NCBI RefSeq assembly: GCF_900104385.1
Contig: NZ_FNJA01000001.1
Coordinates: 1,524,386 to 1,588,385, forward strand
Origin: Rhodoferax sp. OV413
Lineage (GTDB): Bacteria > Pseudomonadota > Gammaproteobacteria > Burkholderiales > Burkholderiaceae_C
DNA: 64,000 nt
Direction of reading: 5' to 3'
A program made the position numbers and the translations under genes. Positions 25,845 to 35,966 of this stretch are shown in pieces (the first letter of the stretch is position 1; the number at the start of each line of letters is the position of its first letter). Under the pieces are notes generated by a model. The model had not been told where the DNA came from, made no database searches, and was given only the letters and a program-made list of their open reading frames with translations.

Positions 25845-26333
25845 ATGGTCTCGGACTCAGAGAAAAAAATATACGCCAAGCTGGCCGAGCTGGAAAGCGA
25901 GATGCATTCGCTGCGCGAAGGCTATCTGGTGGTCAACAAGCGCTACACGCATGCGCTGGAATCGATGAAGAACCTGACCGCCAACGCGCTGGAGGCCGCC
26001 ACCCGGGCAGCCCTGGCTGCCGAGAAGTCGGCGCTGGCCAGCAAAAGCGCGACCGACGCTGCGAAGGCGGCATCCGTCAGGCTGGTGATTGATGCCACCG
26101 AAGCCGCGGCCGAAGCCGCCAGCCTGGCCGCCCTGGCGGCGTCGGAAGCTGCGGCAGCCGCATCGGCAGCTGCATCAGCGGCGGCATCGGCAGCCGCATT
26201 CCAGGCCGAAGAAACTGCGCTCCAGGCTTCGGCGGAAGCGGCCAACGCCACCTCGCGCGCCACCGCGGCGGCGGCCACCGCCGCCAAAATGGCCAACGAA
26301 GCAGCCGCCATTGCGCGCACGGTGCGCAAGTAG
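25845..26333 (+). CDS. Alanine-rich helical/coiled-coil protein of unknown function
   Basis: 162 residues, no signal peptide or membrane segment. Residues 1-45 are a charged helix (EKKIYAKLAELESEMHSLREGY); the rest is extremely alanine-rich with regularly spaced Glu, Lys, Ser and Thr, likely one long helix or coiled coil. GAGGAG precedes ATG 25845. The gene lies 94 bp upstream of a PAS-PAS-GGDEF-EAL gene on the same strand, so it may be an accessory or partner of that enzyme. Not recognised as a known family; low-complexity composition makes similarity searches unreliable. Codon use looks native. Confidence 0.7.
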   Translation: MVSDSEKKIYAKLAELESEMHSLREGYLVVNKRYTHALESMKNLTANALEAATRAALAAEKSALASKSATDAAKAASVRLVIDATEAAAEAASLAALAASEAAAAASAAASAAASAAAFQAEETALQASAEAANATSRATAAAATAAKMANEAAAIARTVRK

Positions 26334-26427
26334 AGCCCCTCTCCCCATGGACCACATAGCAACCTCCATCGCCCGACAGCAATGCCGGCACGCATGCATG
26401 CAGGGGCCTGACTACAGGTAGCGCACC

Positions 26428-28542
26428 ATGGGGGAGTCGACCATCACCACCTATACCAACGGCTCCCGGGCGGTCATCACCAATCCCAGCCTGGCCAGCC
26501 GGCTGGTGGCGATAGAAAACGAAATCAACGGCCTGTTCGAGCGCGTGCCCTTTGGCAGCCATTCGCTGGACGCCAACGGCACCTACAAGTCCATCAATGC
26601 GCTGGAATTGGCCTGGCTCGGCTATACGCGCGATGAGGTGATTGGCAAGAAGAAGCTGGTCGACTTCCTGACCCCGACCAGCCAGGATAAATTCCGTGCC
26701 TATTTTGCGCACCCGCATCTACGTTCCACAGTGGCAGAGCTCGAGCTGGAGCTGGTGCGCCGCGACGGCATCAGCATGCCGATATCCCTCAGCGTCAGCG
26801 ACCACCTGGACGACGCACACCAGTTGCTGAACCGCCGGGCGGTGATTTTTGATCTGACCGAAAGCCGCGCCGCCAAGGCCAAGCAAAGGGTGTCGGCGGT
26901 GGCCTTCGAGTCGCTGTCCGGCATGTTCATCACCGACCGCAACCAGGTGATCCTGCAGGTCAACGGCGCCTTCACCGAGCTGACCGGCTATACCGCACAA
27001 GAGGCCGAAGGACAGACGCCGCGGCTGCTGAGCTCGGGCCGGCACAACAAGGCCTTCTACCAGGCGATGTGGGCCGCGCTAAAGGAAAAGGGCTGCTGGC
27101 ACGGCGAGATATGGAACCGGCGCAAGGACGGCAGCCTCTTCGTCGAATGGCTGAGCTTGTCCACCGTCCTGGACGTGGCGGGCGAAGTCACCCACTACGT
27201 GGCCAGCTTCATCGACATCACGGCCCGCAAGAGCGCGCAAGACCAGATAGCCCACATGGCTTACCACGACGCGCTGACCCAGCTGCCGAACCGCCGCCTG
27301 CTGCAGGACCGGCTGAACCAGGCACTGGCCGCGGCCCGGCGCAGCGGCTTGTATGGCGCACTGCTGTTCATCGACCTGGACAATTTCAAGAAGATCAACG
27401 ACAGCGCGGGCCACGAGGCCGGCGACCTGGTGCTGGTCGAAGCGGCCAACCGCCTGCGCCGCACCGTGCGCGAAGGAGATAGCGTGGCCCGGCTGGGTGG
27501 CGACGAATTTGCCATCCTGCTGGAAGACCTGGACACTGACCGGCTGGAATCCGCCGCCAAGGCCCAGCAGCTGGGCGAAAAGATCATCGAGGTACTGGCC
27601 CAACCCTATGTGTTCGGCCGGCACAAGTTCCATTGCTCGGCCAGCATCGGCATCGACCTGTATGCGCATACCGAAAGCGGCCCCGACCTGCTGCAGCATG
27701 CCGACCTCGCCATGTACCAATCAAAGCGGGCCGGCCGCAATACCCTGCGCTTCTTCGACCAGGCGATGCAGACCGCGCTGAACTCGCATGTCGCCCTGGA
27801 AAACGAGCTGCGGCTGGCCCTGGAAGAGCGGCATCTGCAGCTGTACTTTCAGCCGCAAAGGGACCGCAAAGGCAAAACCGTAGGTGCCGAGGCCTTGCTG
27901 CGCTGGCCCCATGGGGAGCGGGGCTTTGTTGCGCCAGCGGAGTTCATCACCCTGGCTGAAGAAACCGGGCTGATCCTGCCCATAGGCCAGTGGGTACTGG
28001 AAGCCGCCTGCGCCCAGCTCAAGGAATGGGAAGACAAGCCGCAGACCCAGCAGCTGCGGCTGGCCATCAACGTCAGCGCGCGCCAGTTTCGCCAGGCCGA
28101 ATTTGTGTCCCAGGTGCGGCAGGCCATGGAACACCATGCGGTCAACCCGACCCTGCTCAAACTAGAGGTGACCGAGAGCGTGCTGCTGGACGTGAGCGAC
28201 ACGGTACGCAAGATGGAGGCCTTGCGCGCGCTGGGCGTCCAGCTGTCGCTGGACGACTTCGGCACCGGCTATTCCTCGCTGTCGATACTGACCCAGCTAC
28301 CTATCACCCAATTGAAGATCGACCAGTCGTTTGTGCGCAACATCGGCGTCAAGCCCAGCGATGCCAGCATTATCCAGACCATCATCTCCATGGCCCAGAT
28401 CCTGGAGATGGAGGTGATTGCCGAAGGGGTGGAAACCGAGGCACAAAGCGCCTTCCTGGAGCAACAGGGCTGCCAGCTGTTCCAGGGCGTGCTTTTTGGC
28501 CCGGCGGTGCCTATCGAGGTGTTTGAGGCGCAACTGGCTTAG
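26428..28542 (+). CDS. Soluble PAS-PAS-GGDEF-EAL protein
   Basis: 704 residues without membrane segments. Two PAS domains (about 30-145 and 155-275, the latter followed by a PAC-like VEWLSLSTVLD segment) feed a GGDEF domain (motif 357-361, REGD I-site intact) and an EAL domain (motif 488-490, DDFGTGYSSLS). A bifunctional diguanylate cyclase/phosphodiesterase responding to a cytoplasmic cue, perhaps redox, oxygen or a small ligand bound by PAS. It lies behind the alanine-rich gene and possibly shares its transcript. Confidence 0.9.
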   Translation: MGESTITTYTNGSRAVITNPSLASRLVAIENEINGLFERVPFGSHSLDANGTYKSINALELAWLGYTRDEVIGKKKLVDFLTPTSQDKFRAYFAHPHLRSTVAELELELVRRDGISMPISLSVSDHLDDAHQLLNRRAVIFDLTESRAAKAKQRVSAVAFESLSGMFITDRNQVILQVNGAFTELTGYTAQEAEGQTPRLLSSGRHNKAFYQAMWAALKEKGCWHGEIWNRRKDGSLFVEWLSLSTVLDVAGEVTHYVASFIDITARKSAQDQIAHMAYHDALTQLPNRRLLQDRLNQALAAARRSGLYGALLFIDLDNFKKINDSAGHEAGDLVLVEAANRLRRTVREGDSVARLGGDEFAILLEDLDTDRLESAAKAQQLGEKIIEVLAQPYVFGRHKFHCSASIGIDLYAHTESGPDLLQHADLAMYQSKRAGRNTLRFFDQAMQTALNSHVALENELRLALEERHLQLYFQPQRDRKGKTVGAEALLRWPHGERGFVAPAEFITLAEETGLILPIGQWVLEAACAQLKEWEDKPQTQQLRLAINVSARQFRQAEFVSQVRQAMEHHAVNPTLLKLEVTESVLLDVSDTVRKMEALRALGVQLSLDDFGTGYSSLSILTQLPITQLKIDQSFVRNIGVKPSDASIIQTIISMAQILEMEVIAEGVETEAQSAFLEQQGCQLFQGVLFGPAVPIEVFEAQLA

Positions 28543-28655
28543 GCTAGAAGTCGCATGCCAGACTGGCGCCGCGGTGCTAGACTGATTTGGCTCTGGCGAG
28601 GCAGCCGGCTGCCATGGCGTCCCGCGCGACAAGCGCATCCAAACAGGAGACCCAC

Positions 28656-29126
28656 ATGATGGACACCCGCCGTAACTTCTCAAAGTCGCTTTTCGTGGCC
28701 AGCGCCCTGGCCCTGGGCCTCGCCGGTTGTGGCGCCATGAAGCCGTCCAACACCGTGCGCCTGAGCGCCCAGCTGGCCGGCGCCAACGAGGTGCCTGCGG
28801 TCGCATCGCCGGGTACCGGCACCGCCGAAGCCTGGCTCAACAAAGACACCAACCTGTTGACCTGGAAGGTCAGCTTCTCGGGTCTGACTGGCCCGGCCAC
28901 GGCCGCCCACTTCCACGGCCCGGCCGTCGCCGGCTCGAACGCCGGCGTGGTCGTACCGTTCACCGGCACCACCAGCCCGCTGGAAGGCCAGGCCACGCTG
29001 ACACCCGCCCAGGCCGCCGACCTGCTGGCCGGCAAGTGGTACGCCAATGTGCACACTGCCGCCAACAAGGGCGGCGAGATCCGCGGCCAGATGCTGCCGT
29101 CCGCAGGTGGCGCCTCTCGCTACTGA
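28656..29126 (+). CDS. CHRD domain-containing lipoprotein
   Basis: 156 residues. The signal ends with LAGCGAM, a clear lipobox. The remainder is one CHRD domain (VRLSAQLAGANEVPAVASPGTG, HFHGPAVAG, WYANVHTAANKGGEIRGQM). CHRD domains are named after chordin; their bacterial role is not settled. AGGAG precedes ATG 28656; the upstream in-frame ATG is less likely because it would bury the signal sequence. It stands alone, with a family A repeat just after its stop. Confidence 0.85.
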   Translation: MMDTRRNFSKSLFVASALALGLAGCGAMKPSNTVRLSAQLAGANEVPAVASPGTGTAEAWLNKDTNLLTWKVSFSGLTGPATAAHFHGPAVAGSNAGVVVPFTGTTSPLEGQATLTPAQAADLLAGKWYANVHTAANKGGEIRGQMLPSAGGASRY

Positions 29127-29128
29127 AT

Positions 29129-29172
29129 GAATAGCTGCCAGCGCAGTATCTACCTGCGCTAGCAAGCCATTA
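29129..29172 (+). repeat. Family A intergenic repeat, copy 7
   Basis: Begins GAATAGCTGCCAGCGCAG and ends TGCGCTAGCAAGCCATTA. Starts three bases after the CHRD gene stop. Confidence 0.8.
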
Positions 29173-29259
29173 CATCTGTTTTCAGACAGCGCAGGGGAAA
29201 AGGCGAACAATCACGCCCCGCCAGGCCCACCTGGGCTGCGGCCAGCACCGGAGAACGCC

Positions 29260-30072
29260 ATGGACCCTGCCCCCAAGAATCCGGCCGAGATGTACGAGCA
29301 GTACTTCGTGCCCGCCATGTTCCACCCCTGGGCGCAGATCCTGCTGCGCCATGCCGCGCCGCAAGCGGGAGAGCGCTTGCTGGATATCGCCTGCGGCACC
29401 GGCATCGTGGCCCGCGAGGCCGCGCCCCGGGTCGGGCCGCAGGGCCAGGTGGTGGCGCTGGACATGACCCCCGCCATGCTGGCCGTGGCCCGCGCGCTGC
29501 CAGCGCCTGCCGGGGCGGTAATTGACTGGCAGGAAGGCAATGCCCTGGCCCTGCCCTTCGCGGATGGCGCGTTCGAGCGGGTGCTGTGCCAGCACGGGCT
29601 GCAGTTCTTCCCCGACCGCGCGGCCGCCCTGCGCGAAATGCGGCGCGTGCTGGCACCCGGTGGCCGGGCCGTGCTGATGGTCTTGCAGCCGCTGGCGCTG
29701 CACCCGGTATTTGAAGCGCTGATGCAGTCCGTGGCGCGCCAGCTGGCCCTGCCGGTGGCGGCGGTGGCCACCCCGTTCGTCCTGGGCGACTCAGAAGCGC
29801 TGCAGGCCTTGTGCCGGTCTGCCGGATTCACTGCGGTGCAGACCGTGGCCGAAACCGCCAACATGCGCTTCCCCGACCCGGGCCGCTTCGTGCCGCTGGC
29901 CGTTACCAGCTCGGCCGCGGCCATACCGGCGTTTGCGCAGCTTGCCGCGCCCGAACGGGCTGCGCTGGTGGAGGCGGTGCGCGCCGATGTGACACCCGTG
30001 CTGCGGGCCTATAGCGATGCGGAGGCTGTCAGCTTCCCCATGTTTGCGCACGTAGTGGTTGCCGGCCATTAG
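29260..30072 (+). CDS. Class I SAM-dependent methyltransferase
   Basis: 270 residues. Motif I is LLDIACGTGIVARE; the acidic residue closing strand 2 is in VVALDMTPAML, followed by QEGNALALPFADGAFERVLCQHGLQFF, the pattern of UbiE/Methyltransf_11 proteins. The substrate cannot be told; small-molecule methylation is more likely than nucleic acid. No operon partner. It is bracketed by family A repeats copies 7 and 8. Confidence 0.85.
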   Translation: MDPAPKNPAEMYEQYFVPAMFHPWAQILLRHAAPQAGERLLDIACGTGIVAREAAPRVGPQGQVVALDMTPAMLAVARALPAPAGAVIDWQEGNALALPFADGAFERVLCQHGLQFFPDRAAALREMRRVLAPGGRAVLMVLQPLALHPVFEALMQSVARQLALPVAAVATPFVLGDSEALQALCRSAGFTAVQTVAETANMRFPDPGRFVPLAVTSSAAAIPAFAQLAAPERAALVEAVRADVTPVLRAYSDAEAVSFPMFAHVVVAGH

Positions 30073-30080
30073 CTAGCAAA

Positions 30081-30127
30081 TCGATAGCTGTTTGCGCAGG
30101 ATTTATATGCGCCAGCGGCTCTTTTTC
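30081..30127 (+). repeat. Family A intergenic repeat, copy 8
   Basis: Contains GATAGCTGTTTGCGCAGG then ATATGCGCCAGCGGC and a T-run. Starts 9 bp after the methyltransferase stop. With the T-run it could act as a weak terminator. Confidence 0.8.
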
Positions 30128-30168
30128 CGTAAATTTTCGCAATTCCAGAAGCCGTAGCCGGCGGTCCC

Positions 30169-31743
30169 CTAAGCCAGCCGCTCCAGGCGAAAAGCTCCCA
30201 CCATCCCGGCCAGACCCAGGGCCTGCTCTTTCAGCGAATCGGCGGCCGCCGCGCTCTGCTCCACCAGGGCGGCGTTCTGCTGGGTCATGTGGTCCAGCGC
30301 GGTGACCGAGGCGTTGACCTCGGCGATGCCGGTCGACTGCTCGGCGGCCGCAGCGGTGATCTCGCCAATGATGTCGGACACCCGCTGCACCGATGTGACG
30401 ATCTCGCCCATGGTGCGGCCGGCGTCGCCCACCAGTCGGCTGCCCGAGCCCACGCGCTCCACCGAGGCGCCGATCAGGCTCTTGATCTCCTTGGCGGCCT
30501 GGGCCGAGCGCTGGGCCAGGTTACGCACCTCGGAGGCCACCACCGCGAAACCCCGGCCCTGTTCGCCGGCGCGGGCCGCTTCGACCGCCGCGTTCAGCGC
30601 CAGGATATTCGTCTGGAACGCGATGCCGTCGATCACGCCGATGATGTCGGCGATCTTCTTGGATGCGCTGTGGATGTCTTCCATGGTGGCCACCACTTCC
30701 GACACCACCACGCCACCGCGCGCGGCCACCGCAGCCGCCGAAGACGCAAGCTGGTTGGCGCGCTGGGCCGAATCGGCCGAGTTGCGGACGGTCGCGGTCA
30801 GCTGCTCCAGCGAGGCCGCAGCCTGCTGCAGATTGCTGGCCGTGGTCTCGGTGCGCTGGCTCAGGTCGAAGTTACCGGTGGCGATCTCGGTGCTGGCGGT
30901 GGAGATGCTGTCGGTCGACAAACGGATGCCGCCGACCAGGCTGCGCAGCGACACCACCATTCCCTCCAGGCTGTGCAGCAGGCTGCCGGCAGGTGCCTGC
31001 GCCAGCGCGCCGGACAAGTCACCCAGGGCCACGCGTTCCATCGCGCGCTGGGCCTGCACCGGGTCGCCGCCCAGCTGGGCCATCACCGTGCGATTCACGC
31101 GCCAGGCCACCGCGCCGACCACCAGCACCACCAGGCCGCCGAGCAGCAGGGTCAGCACGATCTTCTGGCGCACCACGGCTTGCAGGTCGTCCATGTACAG
31201 GCCCGAGCCGATCATCCAACCCCAGGGCTGCAGCTGCATCACGTACTGCAGCTTGGGCACCGGCACCGTGCCGCCGGGGCGCGGGAAGTTGGTGTCGACA
31301 AAAGCCCGGCCGTTCGGCGCGGCGCGGGCGGCGTTGATCATGTTGACCACAATCATCTCGCCATTGCCGTCCTTCACGTTTTCAGACCGCTGCTTGCCCG
31401 CCCACTCGGGCTTGAAGGGGTGCATCACGTTGATGCCTTCCATGGCCCAGATGTAGAAGTATTCGCGCTTGCCGTCGTCACCGCCAAAGCGCGCCTCGCG
31501 GATCGCGGCGATGGCGGCGGCCTGCGCCTGCTGCTGGGTCATGCTGCCGGCGGCCTGCTTGGCCGCGTAGCCAGCGGCTACCTGGTAGACCGACTCGACC
31601 GAGGCCTGCAGCAGCTCGCGGCGGCTGGTGGCCGCGTCGCTGCCAGCCGCAAACGCCTGGGCCAGGGTCAGCGCCACCAGGCCGGCAATGGCGGTGATGG
31701 CCAGCGCGGCAATGCGCTGGCGGAACGTGAGTTGCAAGGCCAT
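30169..31743 (-). CDS. Methyl-accepting chemotaxis protein with sCache sensor
   Basis: 524 residues. Membrane segments near residues 12-32 and 190-210 flank a single Cache periplasmic domain ([36 protein letters not shown]), a fold that senses small carboxylates or amino acids. HAMP and the signalling domain follow, with the kinase-contact tip [36 protein letters not shown]. There is no CheR-binding pentapeptide at the C-terminus. ATG 31743 (MALQLTFRQ) gives a proper first membrane helix. It is transcribed in the same direction as the oxoprolinase cluster, 46 bp downstream, and may detect one of its substrates. Confidence 0.92.
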   Translation of the reverse strand: MALQLTFRQRIAALAITAIAGLVALTLAQAFAAGSDAATSRRELLQASVESVYQVAAGYAAKQAAGSMTQQQAQAAAIAAIREARFGGDDGKREYFYIWAMEGINVMHPFKPEWAGKQRSENVKDGNGEMIVVNMINAARAAPNGRAFVDTNFPRPGGTVPVPKLQYVMQLQPWGWMIGSGLYMDDLQAVVRQKIVLTLLLGGLVVLVVGAVAWRVNRTVMAQLGGDPVQAQRAMERVALGDLSGALAQAPAGSLLHSLEGMVVSLRSLVGGIRLSTDSISTASTEIATGNFDLSQRTETTASNLQQAAASLEQLTATVRNSADSAQRANQLASSAAAVAARGGVVVSEVVATMEDIHSASKKIADIIGVIDGIAFQTNILALNAAVEAARAGEQGRGFAVVASEVRNLAQRSAQAAKEIKSLIGASVERVGSGSRLVGDAGRTMGEIVTSVQRVSDIIGEITAAAAEQSTGIAEVNASVTALDHMTQQNAALVEQSAAAADSLKEQALGLAGMVGAFRLERLA

Positions 31744-31789
31744 GGCCAACTTTCTGGAACAGGTGGTGGGAAGTTTGCGCGGAGCCGGA

Positions 31790-34700
31790 TCAGGCCTGGC
31801 CGAAGCCACCGCCGCCCGGCGTGTGGATCTCGAACACATCGCCCGGTGCCATCTCGGCCTGGCCGATGTGGCCGAGTTCTTCCACCCGGCCGTCGGCGCG
31901 CACCACACGGTTCAGCCCCACCTGGCCGGGCTGGCCACCGGCCATGCCGAAGGCGCCGTGGACCCGGCCATTGCTCAGGATGCTGGCCGTCATGGGTTCC
32001 AGGAACTGCACCCGGCGCACACCGCCGTTGCCACCCTTCCAGCGGCCGGCGCCGCCCGAGCCCGGCTGGATCTCGAAGCTATTGAGCCGCACCGGGAAGC
32101 GGAACTCGAACACCTCGGGATCGGTCAGGCGCGAATTGGTCATGTGCGTCTGGACCACGCTGGTGCCGTCGAAGCCCTCGCCCGCGCCGCTGCCGCCGCT
32201 GATGGTTTCGTAGTACTGGTGCTGCGCATTGCCGAAGGTGAAGTTGTTCATGGTGCACTGCCCGCCGGCCAGCACGCCCAGCGCGCCGAACAGCGCATTG
32301 GTGATGCAGGTCGAGGTTTCCACATTGCCCGCCACCACGGAGGCCGGCGGGTTCGGGTTCAACATCGAGCCGGGCGGGATGATGACGTTCAGCGGCTTCA
32401 GGCAGCCGGCGTTAAGCGGGATGTCGTCGTCCACCAGGGTGCGGAACACATACAGCACGGCCGCCATGCAGACCGCGGTGGGTGCGTTGAAGTTGTTGGT
32501 CTGCTGCGGGCTGGTGCCGGTGAAATCCACCTCCGCGCTGCGGTTAGCGGCATCGACGCGGATCGCCACCTGGATCTGCGCGCCGTTGTCCAGCGGCAGG
32601 GTGAACTGGCCGTCTTTCAGGCGCGAGATCACGCGGCGCACGGATTCTTCGGCGTTGTCCTGCACATGGCGCATATAGGCTTGCACCACCGGCAGGCTGT
32701 ACTGTTCGACCATGCGGCGCAGCTCTTGCACGCCCTTCTCGTTGGCGGCGATCTGGGCGCGCATATCGGCCAGGTTCTGCGCCGGATTGCGGCTGGGGAA
32801 TTCGCCGCTTTGCAGCAGCGCCACCATCTCGGCCTCGCGCAGCACGCCGCCGTCGACCAGCTTGAAATTGTTGATCTGCACGCCCTCTTCCTCGATGCGG
32901 GTGGAGAACGGTGGCATCGATCCTGGCGTGGTGCCACCGATGTCGGCATGGTGGCCGCGGCTGCCCACGTAGAAGGCCACCTTGCCGTCCAGGTAGACCG
33001 GGGTGATCACCGTCACGTCGGGCAGATGGGTGCCGCCGTGGTAGGGGTCGTTCAGCGCGTACACATCGCCGCGCTGCATGCTGCCGGCGTTCTCGCGCAT
33101 CACGGTCTTGATGCTTTCGCCCATTGACCCTAAGTGCACCGGCATGTGCGGCGCGTTGGCGATCAGGTTGCCATCGGCATCGAACAGCGCGCAGCTGAAG
33201 TCGAGCCGCTCCTTGATGTTGACCGAGTAAGCGGTGTTCTGCAGCTGCAGGCCCATCTGCTCGGCGATGTTCATGAACAGGTTGTTGAACACCTCCAGCA
33301 GCACCGGGTCCACCGTGGTGCCCGCTGCGAATTTAATAGCACGCTGCGCAGTCCGCTCCAGCGTCAAGTGGTCAAACACCGTCACAGTGGCGGTCCAGCC
33401 GGGCTCGACCACGGTGGTGGCGTTCTTCTCGGCGATGATGGCCGGGCCGGGGATCTGGTCGCCGGGCCGCAGGTCTTCGCGCACCACCAGCAGTGCGTCG
33501 TGCCACTGGCCGCCCGAATACATGCGCACCGTCTCGCGGCTGGGCACCGGGCGCGGGTCGTACACCGTGTGGCGCGGCTCGGCGGGTGCATCGCCGGCCA
33601 CCACGGATTCCACCGACACGGCTTCCACCACCAGCGATTTGCCCTGCATCAGGAAGGCGAAGCGCTGGCGGTAGGCTTCTTCAAACCAGGCCTGGATCTG
33701 CGCCACCGTGCCAAAGGCCACCACCAAGGCGGTGTCGCTGCCGTCGTAGCGCACATGCACGCGGCGCTGGGTGCGGATGGCGCCGGCGCTGACCTGCTGG
33801 CGCTGCAGCTCGGCCTCGGCGGTGCCGGACAGCACTTCGAGCCGGGCGGTGATGCTGAGCAGGTTCGACTCGTCCAGCGCCAGCTCCACCGCCTGTTCGC
33901 GGATCACGTTCTGGTCGGCCAGGCCCATGCCGTAGGCGCTGAGCACGCCGGCCAGGGGGTGCACAAACACCTTGGTCATGCCCAGCGCATCGGCCACCAA
34001 ACACGCATGCTGGCCGCCGGCGCCACCAAAGCACTGCAGGGTGTAGCGCGTGACGTCGTAGCCGCGCGCCACCGAGATCTTCTTGATGGCATTGGCCATC
34101 TGCTGCACCGCGATGTCGATGAAGCCCTCGGCCACTTCCTCCGACTGGCGGCCGGTCTGGTCGGCCAGCACGGCGAACTGGGCTTGCACGGCCTCCAGGC
34201 TCAGCGCCTCGTTGGCGTTGGGGCCAAACACCTTGGGGAAGTAGCGCGGCTGCACCTTGCCCAGCATCACATTCGCATCGGTCACCGCCAGCGTGCCGCC
34301 GCGCCGGTAGCTGGCCGGGCCGGGATTGGCGCCGGCGCTCTGAGGGCCGACGCGGAAGCGCTCGCCGTCGAACTTCAGCAGCGAACCCCCGCCGGCCGCC
34401 ACGGTGTGGATGCTCATCATCGGCGCGCGCATGCGGACGCCGGCCACCTGGGTTTCGAACTCGCGCTCGAAGGCGCCGGCGTAGTGGCTGACATCGGTGC
34501 TGGTGCCGCCCATGTCGAAGCCGATCACCTTCTCGTGCCCGGCAATCGCCGCGGTGCGCGCCATGCCGACGATGCCGCCGGCCGGACCGCTGAGGATCGC
34601 GTCCTTGCCCTGAAACACATTCGCATCCGTCAGCCCACCGGAGGACTGCATGAAGAACAGCTTGACGCCCGGCATCTCATGCGCCACCTGCTCGACATAG

Positions 34701-35386
34701 CGGCGCAAGATGGGCGACAGATAGGCGTCGACCACGGTGGTGTCGCCACGGCTGACGAACTTCATCATCGGGCTGGTTTCATGCGAGGTGCTGATCTGGG
34801 TAAAGCCGATCTCGGCCGCGATGTGCTTGGCCGCCTGCTCGTGCAGGGTGAAGCGGTAGCCGTGCATGAATACGATCGAAACACTGCGCAGCCCTTTTGC
34901 GTATTGCGCCAGCAGCTCCTTTTTCAATAGCAGCTCATCCAGCGCCTCGACCAGCTCGCCCTGTGCGCCAACGCGCTCATGGGCTTCAATCACCGCGCTG
35001 TACAGCAGCTCGGGTAGCACGATGTTGCGGTCGAACAGGCGCGGCCGGTTCTGGTAGGCGATGCGCAGCGCGTCGCGGAAGCCGCGGGTGGTGACCAGCA
35101 GCGTCGGCTCGCCGCGGCGCTCCAGCAGCGCATTGGTGGCCACGGTGGTGCCCATCTTCACGCACTCGACCAGCTCCGGCGTCACCGGCTCGCCGGGCTG
35201 CAGGCCCAGCAGATGGCGGATGCCGGCCACGGCTGCGTCCTTGTACTGCTCGGGGTTTTCGCTGAGCAGCTTGTGGGTGGTCAGCGAGCCGTCGGGGCGC
35301 TTGGCCACGATGTCGGTGAACGTGCCGCCACGGTCGATCCAGAATTGCCAGCGGTCGCCACCTGGTTTGGAGATGTTGTCTTGCAT
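31790..35386 (-). CDS. Fused 5-oxoprolinase (HyuA/HyuB-type hydantoinase family)
   Basis: A cytoplasmic protein of 1198 residues that carries both halves in one chain, as in ATP-dependent 5-oxoprolinase. HyuA half: [37 protein letters not shown] and [12 protein letters not shown] form the ATP-binding actin-like fold. HyuB half from about residue 690: [32 protein letters not shown], then the glycine-rich PGGGGFG at the end. It would hydrolyse 5-oxoproline, or a related cyclic amide such as a hydantoin, with ATP. ATG 35386 was chosen; the upstream extension is atypical and would overlap the preceding gene. The next genes upstream include a D-glutamate-cyclase-family protein, which fits 5-oxoproline. 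Confidence 0.88.
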   Translation of the reverse strand: MQDNISKPGGDRWQFWIDRGGTFTDIVAKRPDGSLTTHKLLSENPEQYKDAAVAGIRHLLGLQPGEPVTPELVECVKMGTTVATNALLERRGEPTLLVTTRGFRDALRIAYQNRPRLFDRNIVLPELLYSAVIEAHERVGAQGELVEALDELLLKKELLAQYAKGLRSVSIVFMHGYRFTLHEQAAKHIAAEIGFTQISTSHETSPMMKFVSRGDTTVVDAYLSPILRRYVEQVAHEMPGVKLFFMQSSGGLTDANVFQGKDAILSGPAGGIVGMARTAAIAGHEKVIGFDMGGTSTDVSHYAGAFEREFETQVAGVRMRAPMMSIHTVAAGGGSLLKFDGERFRVGPQSAGANPGPASYRRGGTLAVTDANVMLGKVQPRYFPKVFGPNANEALSLEAVQAQFAVLADQTGRQSEEVAEGFIDIAVQQMANAIKKISVARGYDVTRYTLQCFGGAGGQHACLVADALGMTKVFVHPLAGVLSAYGMGLADQNVIREQAVELALDESNLLSITARLEVLSGTAEAELQRQQVSAGAIRTQRRVHVRYDGSDTALVVAFGTVAQIQAWFEEAYRQRFAFLMQGKSLVVEAVSVESVVAGDAPAEPRHTVYDPRPVPSRETVRMYSGGQWHDALLVVREDLRPGDQIPGPAIIAEKNATTVVEPGWTATVTVFDHLTLERTAQRAIKFAAGTTVDPVLLEVFNNLFMNIAEQMGLQLQNTAYSVNIKERLDFSCALFDADGNLIANAPHMPVHLGSMGESIKTVMRENAGSMQRGDVYALNDPYHGGTHLPDVTVITPVYLDGKVAFYVGSRGHHADIGGTTPGSMPPFSTRIEEEGVQINNFKLVDGGVLREAEMVALLQSGEFPSRNPAQNLADMRAQIAANEKGVQELRRMVEQYSLPVVQAYMRHVQDNAEESVRRVISRLKDGQFTLPLDNGAQIQVAIRVDAANRSAEVDFTGTSPQQTNNFNAPTAVCMAAVLYVFRTLVDDDIPLNAGCLKPLNVIIPPGSMLNPNPPASVVAGNVETSTCITNALFGALGVLAGGQCTMNNFTFGNAQHQYYETISGGSGAGEGFDGTSVVQTHMTNSRLTDPEVFEFRFPVRLNSFEIQPGSGGAGRWKGGNGGVRRVQFLEPMTASILSNGRVHGAFGMAGGQPGQVGLNRVVRADGRVEELGHIGQAEMAPGDVFEIHTPGGGGFGQA

Positions 35387-35423
35387 GATTTTTAAAGGTT
35401 GAAAGTTGAACGTGATGGATGGG

Positions 35424-35963
35424 CTAAACGGCTTCTCGGCCAAGGTATGCAAGAACGGGGCTTACACAAGCCGGCGCGTCCTGCATGGCAACCTGGAGGC
35501 TGCACCATGGATAGGCGAGACCGGACACCCAGTGCATGACAGCACCGAGTTCCTGTGCCGGCAATGACTGCATGGCCTCGATGGTGATCAGCAGGCGGTC
35601 CGCCAGCTGCGACGCTGGGGCAAAGTGCCAGTCGTAGCGGCCACAACCCACGCGCACGGCGCGGCTGTCTTTCTCTGTCATGGCGACCAGCCAATCGCAG
35701 CGGAAGGTGTCGGTCGGCCGCTGCGGCGGCGGCGCCAGGCATACGGTGTAGACGTTCTCATAGGTCTGCGCGAAGCGCCGCACCAGGACTTCGGCAATCG
35801 CCTCACGCCCCGCCGAAACGGGCGGAAACGCAATGTTCCCGGTACGGACGTCCATGGTCAGCGTCGCATCTTCGGTGAATGCCTGTGCCAGCAGGTGCGG
35901 GTGGTTGCCATCCTTGGCACGCAGATAGGCCGCAATGGCGTCAGCAGGTGTTGTCATAAGCAT
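35424..35963 (-). CDS. SnoaL/NTF2-like fold protein
   Basis: 179 residues. The beginning (AIAAYLRAKDGNHPHLLAQAFTEDATLTMD) is the cone-fold start of SnoaL-like/NTF2-like proteins, which act as small enzymes or ligand carriers. The rest includes GREAIAEVLVRRF and DWLVAMTEKDSRAV strands. Its role is unknown. It lies three bases after the TRAP receptor and 37 bp before the oxoprolinase, so it is part of that operon. A second start two codons in is equally possible. Confidence 0.72.
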   Translation of the reverse strand: MLMTTPADAIAAYLRAKDGNHPHLLAQAFTEDATLTMDVRTGNIAFPPVSAGREAIAEVLVRRFAQTYENVYTVCLAPPPQRPTDTFRCDWLVAMTEKDSRAVRVGCGRYDWHFAPASQLADRLLITIEAMQSLPAQELGAVMHWVSGLAYPWCSLQVAMQDAPACVSPVLAYLGREAV

Positions 35964-35966
35964 GGC

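Noticed and set aside
25965-26330. Likeness of the alanine-rich protein to type I antifreeze helices
   Set aside because: Only composition is shared; there is no regular Thr spacing and no export signal, so no such function is claimed.
31628-34930. Open frames of 499 and 598 codons on the plus strand opposite the oxoprolinase gene
   Set aside because: His/Gln/Val-rich mirror composition with no domain; shadow of the conserved minus-strand gene.
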